Below, one piece after another: positions 55,758 through 56,437 of a stretch of DNA of 56,437 nt. Numbering within the stretch: position 1 is the stretch's first letter; the number at the start of each line of letters is the position of its first letter. The notes beneath the pieces are model-generated. The model was not told where the DNA came from. It made no database searches and saw only the letters and a program-made list of their open reading frames with translations. Source of the DNA: an uncultured Lachnospiraceae bacterium (GTDB lineage Bacteria > Bacillota > Clostridia > Lachnospirales > Lachnospiraceae); the NCBI GenBank assembly GCA_910589075.1, contig CAJUSK010000001.1, positions 1-56,437 on the forward strand, given 5' to 3'. Position numbers and translations under genes: made by a program.

Positions 55758-56437
55758 ATGAGCAAATATGTAATTGAAACGAAAAATCTTACAAAGCAAT
55801 ACGGAACACAAAAAAGTGTTACCAATCTGAACATTCATGTTCAAAAAGGACGTATCTATGGTCTGCTTGGCAGAAATGGAGCCGGAAAGACAACGACTAT
55901 GAAGATGCTGCTTGGACTTACACAGCCGACTTCTGGGGAAGTGACGATTTGGGGGAAGCCCTTACAGGCAAATGAAAAAAAGCTGTTGCCCCGTATTGGC
56001 AGTCTGATTGAATCCCCCGGCTTCTATCCTAATCTCACAGCTACCGAAAATCTGCGCATTTTTGCTACCCTGCGGGGAGTGCCGAACCGCAACGCAATTA
56101 AAAATGCACTTGATTTAGTTGGTCTGCCTTACAAAGATAAAAAGCTGTTTTCCCAATATTCACTTGGCATGAAGCAGCGACTGGCGATTGCACTTGCCAT
56201 TATGCACGACCCGGAGCTTTTGATTTTGGATGAACCGATCAACGGTCTTGACCCGATTGGAATTGCAGAAGTCCGTTCCTTTATCCGTGCTCTCTGCAAT
56301 GAGCGTGGAAAAACAATATTGATTTCCAGCCATATCCTTTCCGAAATTGCACTTTTGGCAGACGATATAGGCATTATCGACCACGGTACATTGCTGGAAG
56401 AAGAAAGTCTTGCAGAACTGGAAGCAAAGAGCAGCAA
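55758..56437 (+). CDS. ABC transporter ATPase, peptide-antibiotic resistance type (partial)
   Basis: The gene starts with ATG after AAGGGAGG and runs off the right edge after 226 codons with no stop. Walker A is LLGRNGAGKTTTMKMLLGL, the Q-loop is IGSLIESPGFYPNLTATENL, the signature is YSLGMKQRLAIALAIM and Walker B is ELLILDEPINGLDP, with H-loop ISSHILSEI. The IESPGFYPNLTATENL block is typical of BcrA/CprA/LanF-like ATPases that export bacitracin or lantibiotics with a separate permease. The permease genes should follow beyond the window. Linkage to the two-component system supports a resistance role. Confidence 0.9.
   Translation, partial: MSKYVIETKNLTKQYGTQKSVTNLNIHVQKGRIYGLLGRNGAGKTTTMKMLLGLTQPTSGEVTIWGKPLQANEKKLLPRIGSLIESPGFYPNLTATENLRIFATLRGVPNRNAIKNALDLVGLPYKDKKLFSQYSLGMKQRLAIALAIMHDPELLILDEPINGLDPIGIAEVRSFIRALCNERGKTILISSHILSEIALLADDIGIIDHGTLLEEESLAELEAKSS

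Larger units (their letters stand above)
52580..56437 (+). mobile_element. Fragment of an integrative element (probable ICE or ICE remnant)
   Basis: From about 52580 the sequence is more AT-rich, starts at a broken chromosomal gene, and contains a decayed replication initiator of the RepA_N/DUF6017 type, an excisionase-like HTH gene, a two-component system and an ABC ATPase. Such sets are carried by conjugative elements of gut Firmicutes. Neither an integrase nor att repeats are visible before the right edge, so the boundaries and mobility cannot be settled. Confidence 0.6.

Overview
The window is a chromosomal segment of a spore-forming member of the Firmicutes, most likely Lachnospiraceae (Clostridia). 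The evidence is a moderate-GC genome with purine-rich Shine-Dalgarno sites before nearly every gene, sporulation and germination genes (PdaA-like deacetylase, SpoVAF/GerA-like protein), a LicT-controlled glucose PTS, and the conserved ACT/UPF0210 and serC-serA-DUF1015 neighbourhoods. Species cannot be fixed from the sequence alone.

Layout. 1-135 is the right end of an IS200/IS605-type element whose tnpB would lie left of the window. 0.25-6.1 kb: PHP phosphatase, an unrecognised gene, then the glycolytic block gap-pgk-tpiA and a lipoprotein. 6.4-9.3 kb (minus strand): VanZ-like protein, a MITE, an ECF sigma factor with an RsgI-like membrane anti-sigma factor, and a secreted Cys/His-rich protein of DxDGDG repeats. 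9.5-20.8 kb: cysteine hydrolase, zinc protease, split chromate transporter, thiamine pyrophosphokinase, RsiV-like lipoprotein, CDF metal exporter, GNAT, gpmI, AraC-type regulator with ClpP, and two spore-related genes. 21-26.4 kb: a complete glucose-type PTS operon (licT-crr-ptsI-ptsH-ptsG) behind a near-consensus promoter, a RAT antiterminator and its overlapping terminator. 26.5-34.8 kb: anti-sigma-like protein, polA, coaE, an FtsA-like ATPase, walJ/yycJ, ACT protein and UPF0210. 34.9-46.4 kb: OPT transporter, orphan PqqD-like protein, pepD, serC-serA, DUF1015, glgB and mscS. 46.4-52.2 kb: ADP-ribosylglycohydrolase remnant, tRNA-Thr(CGT), CAP-domain protein, threonine aldolase and a heterodimeric ABC exporter.

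From about 52.58 kb the DNA changes character. A chromosomal gene is cut off and is followed by the decayed replication initiator of an integrative element, an HTH protein, a two-component system and a CprA/BcrA-like ABC ATPase running off the window. Four TGCAAG half-sites at exact 11-bp spacing lie before the ATPase gene, which suggests direct control by the adjacent response regulator. This resembles a peptide-antibiotic resistance cassette on an accessory element.

The most distinctive pattern is a family of 40-bp palindromic units found at ten or so intergenic sites, singly and in tandem arrays of two to four at a 40-bp period. Other notable items are a 101-bp tandem duplication carrying an RNA hairpin between ptsI and ptsH, an HPr with Arg at the position of regulatory Ser46, a histone-H1-like tail on GlgB, and a hairpin holding the stop codons of two convergent genes.
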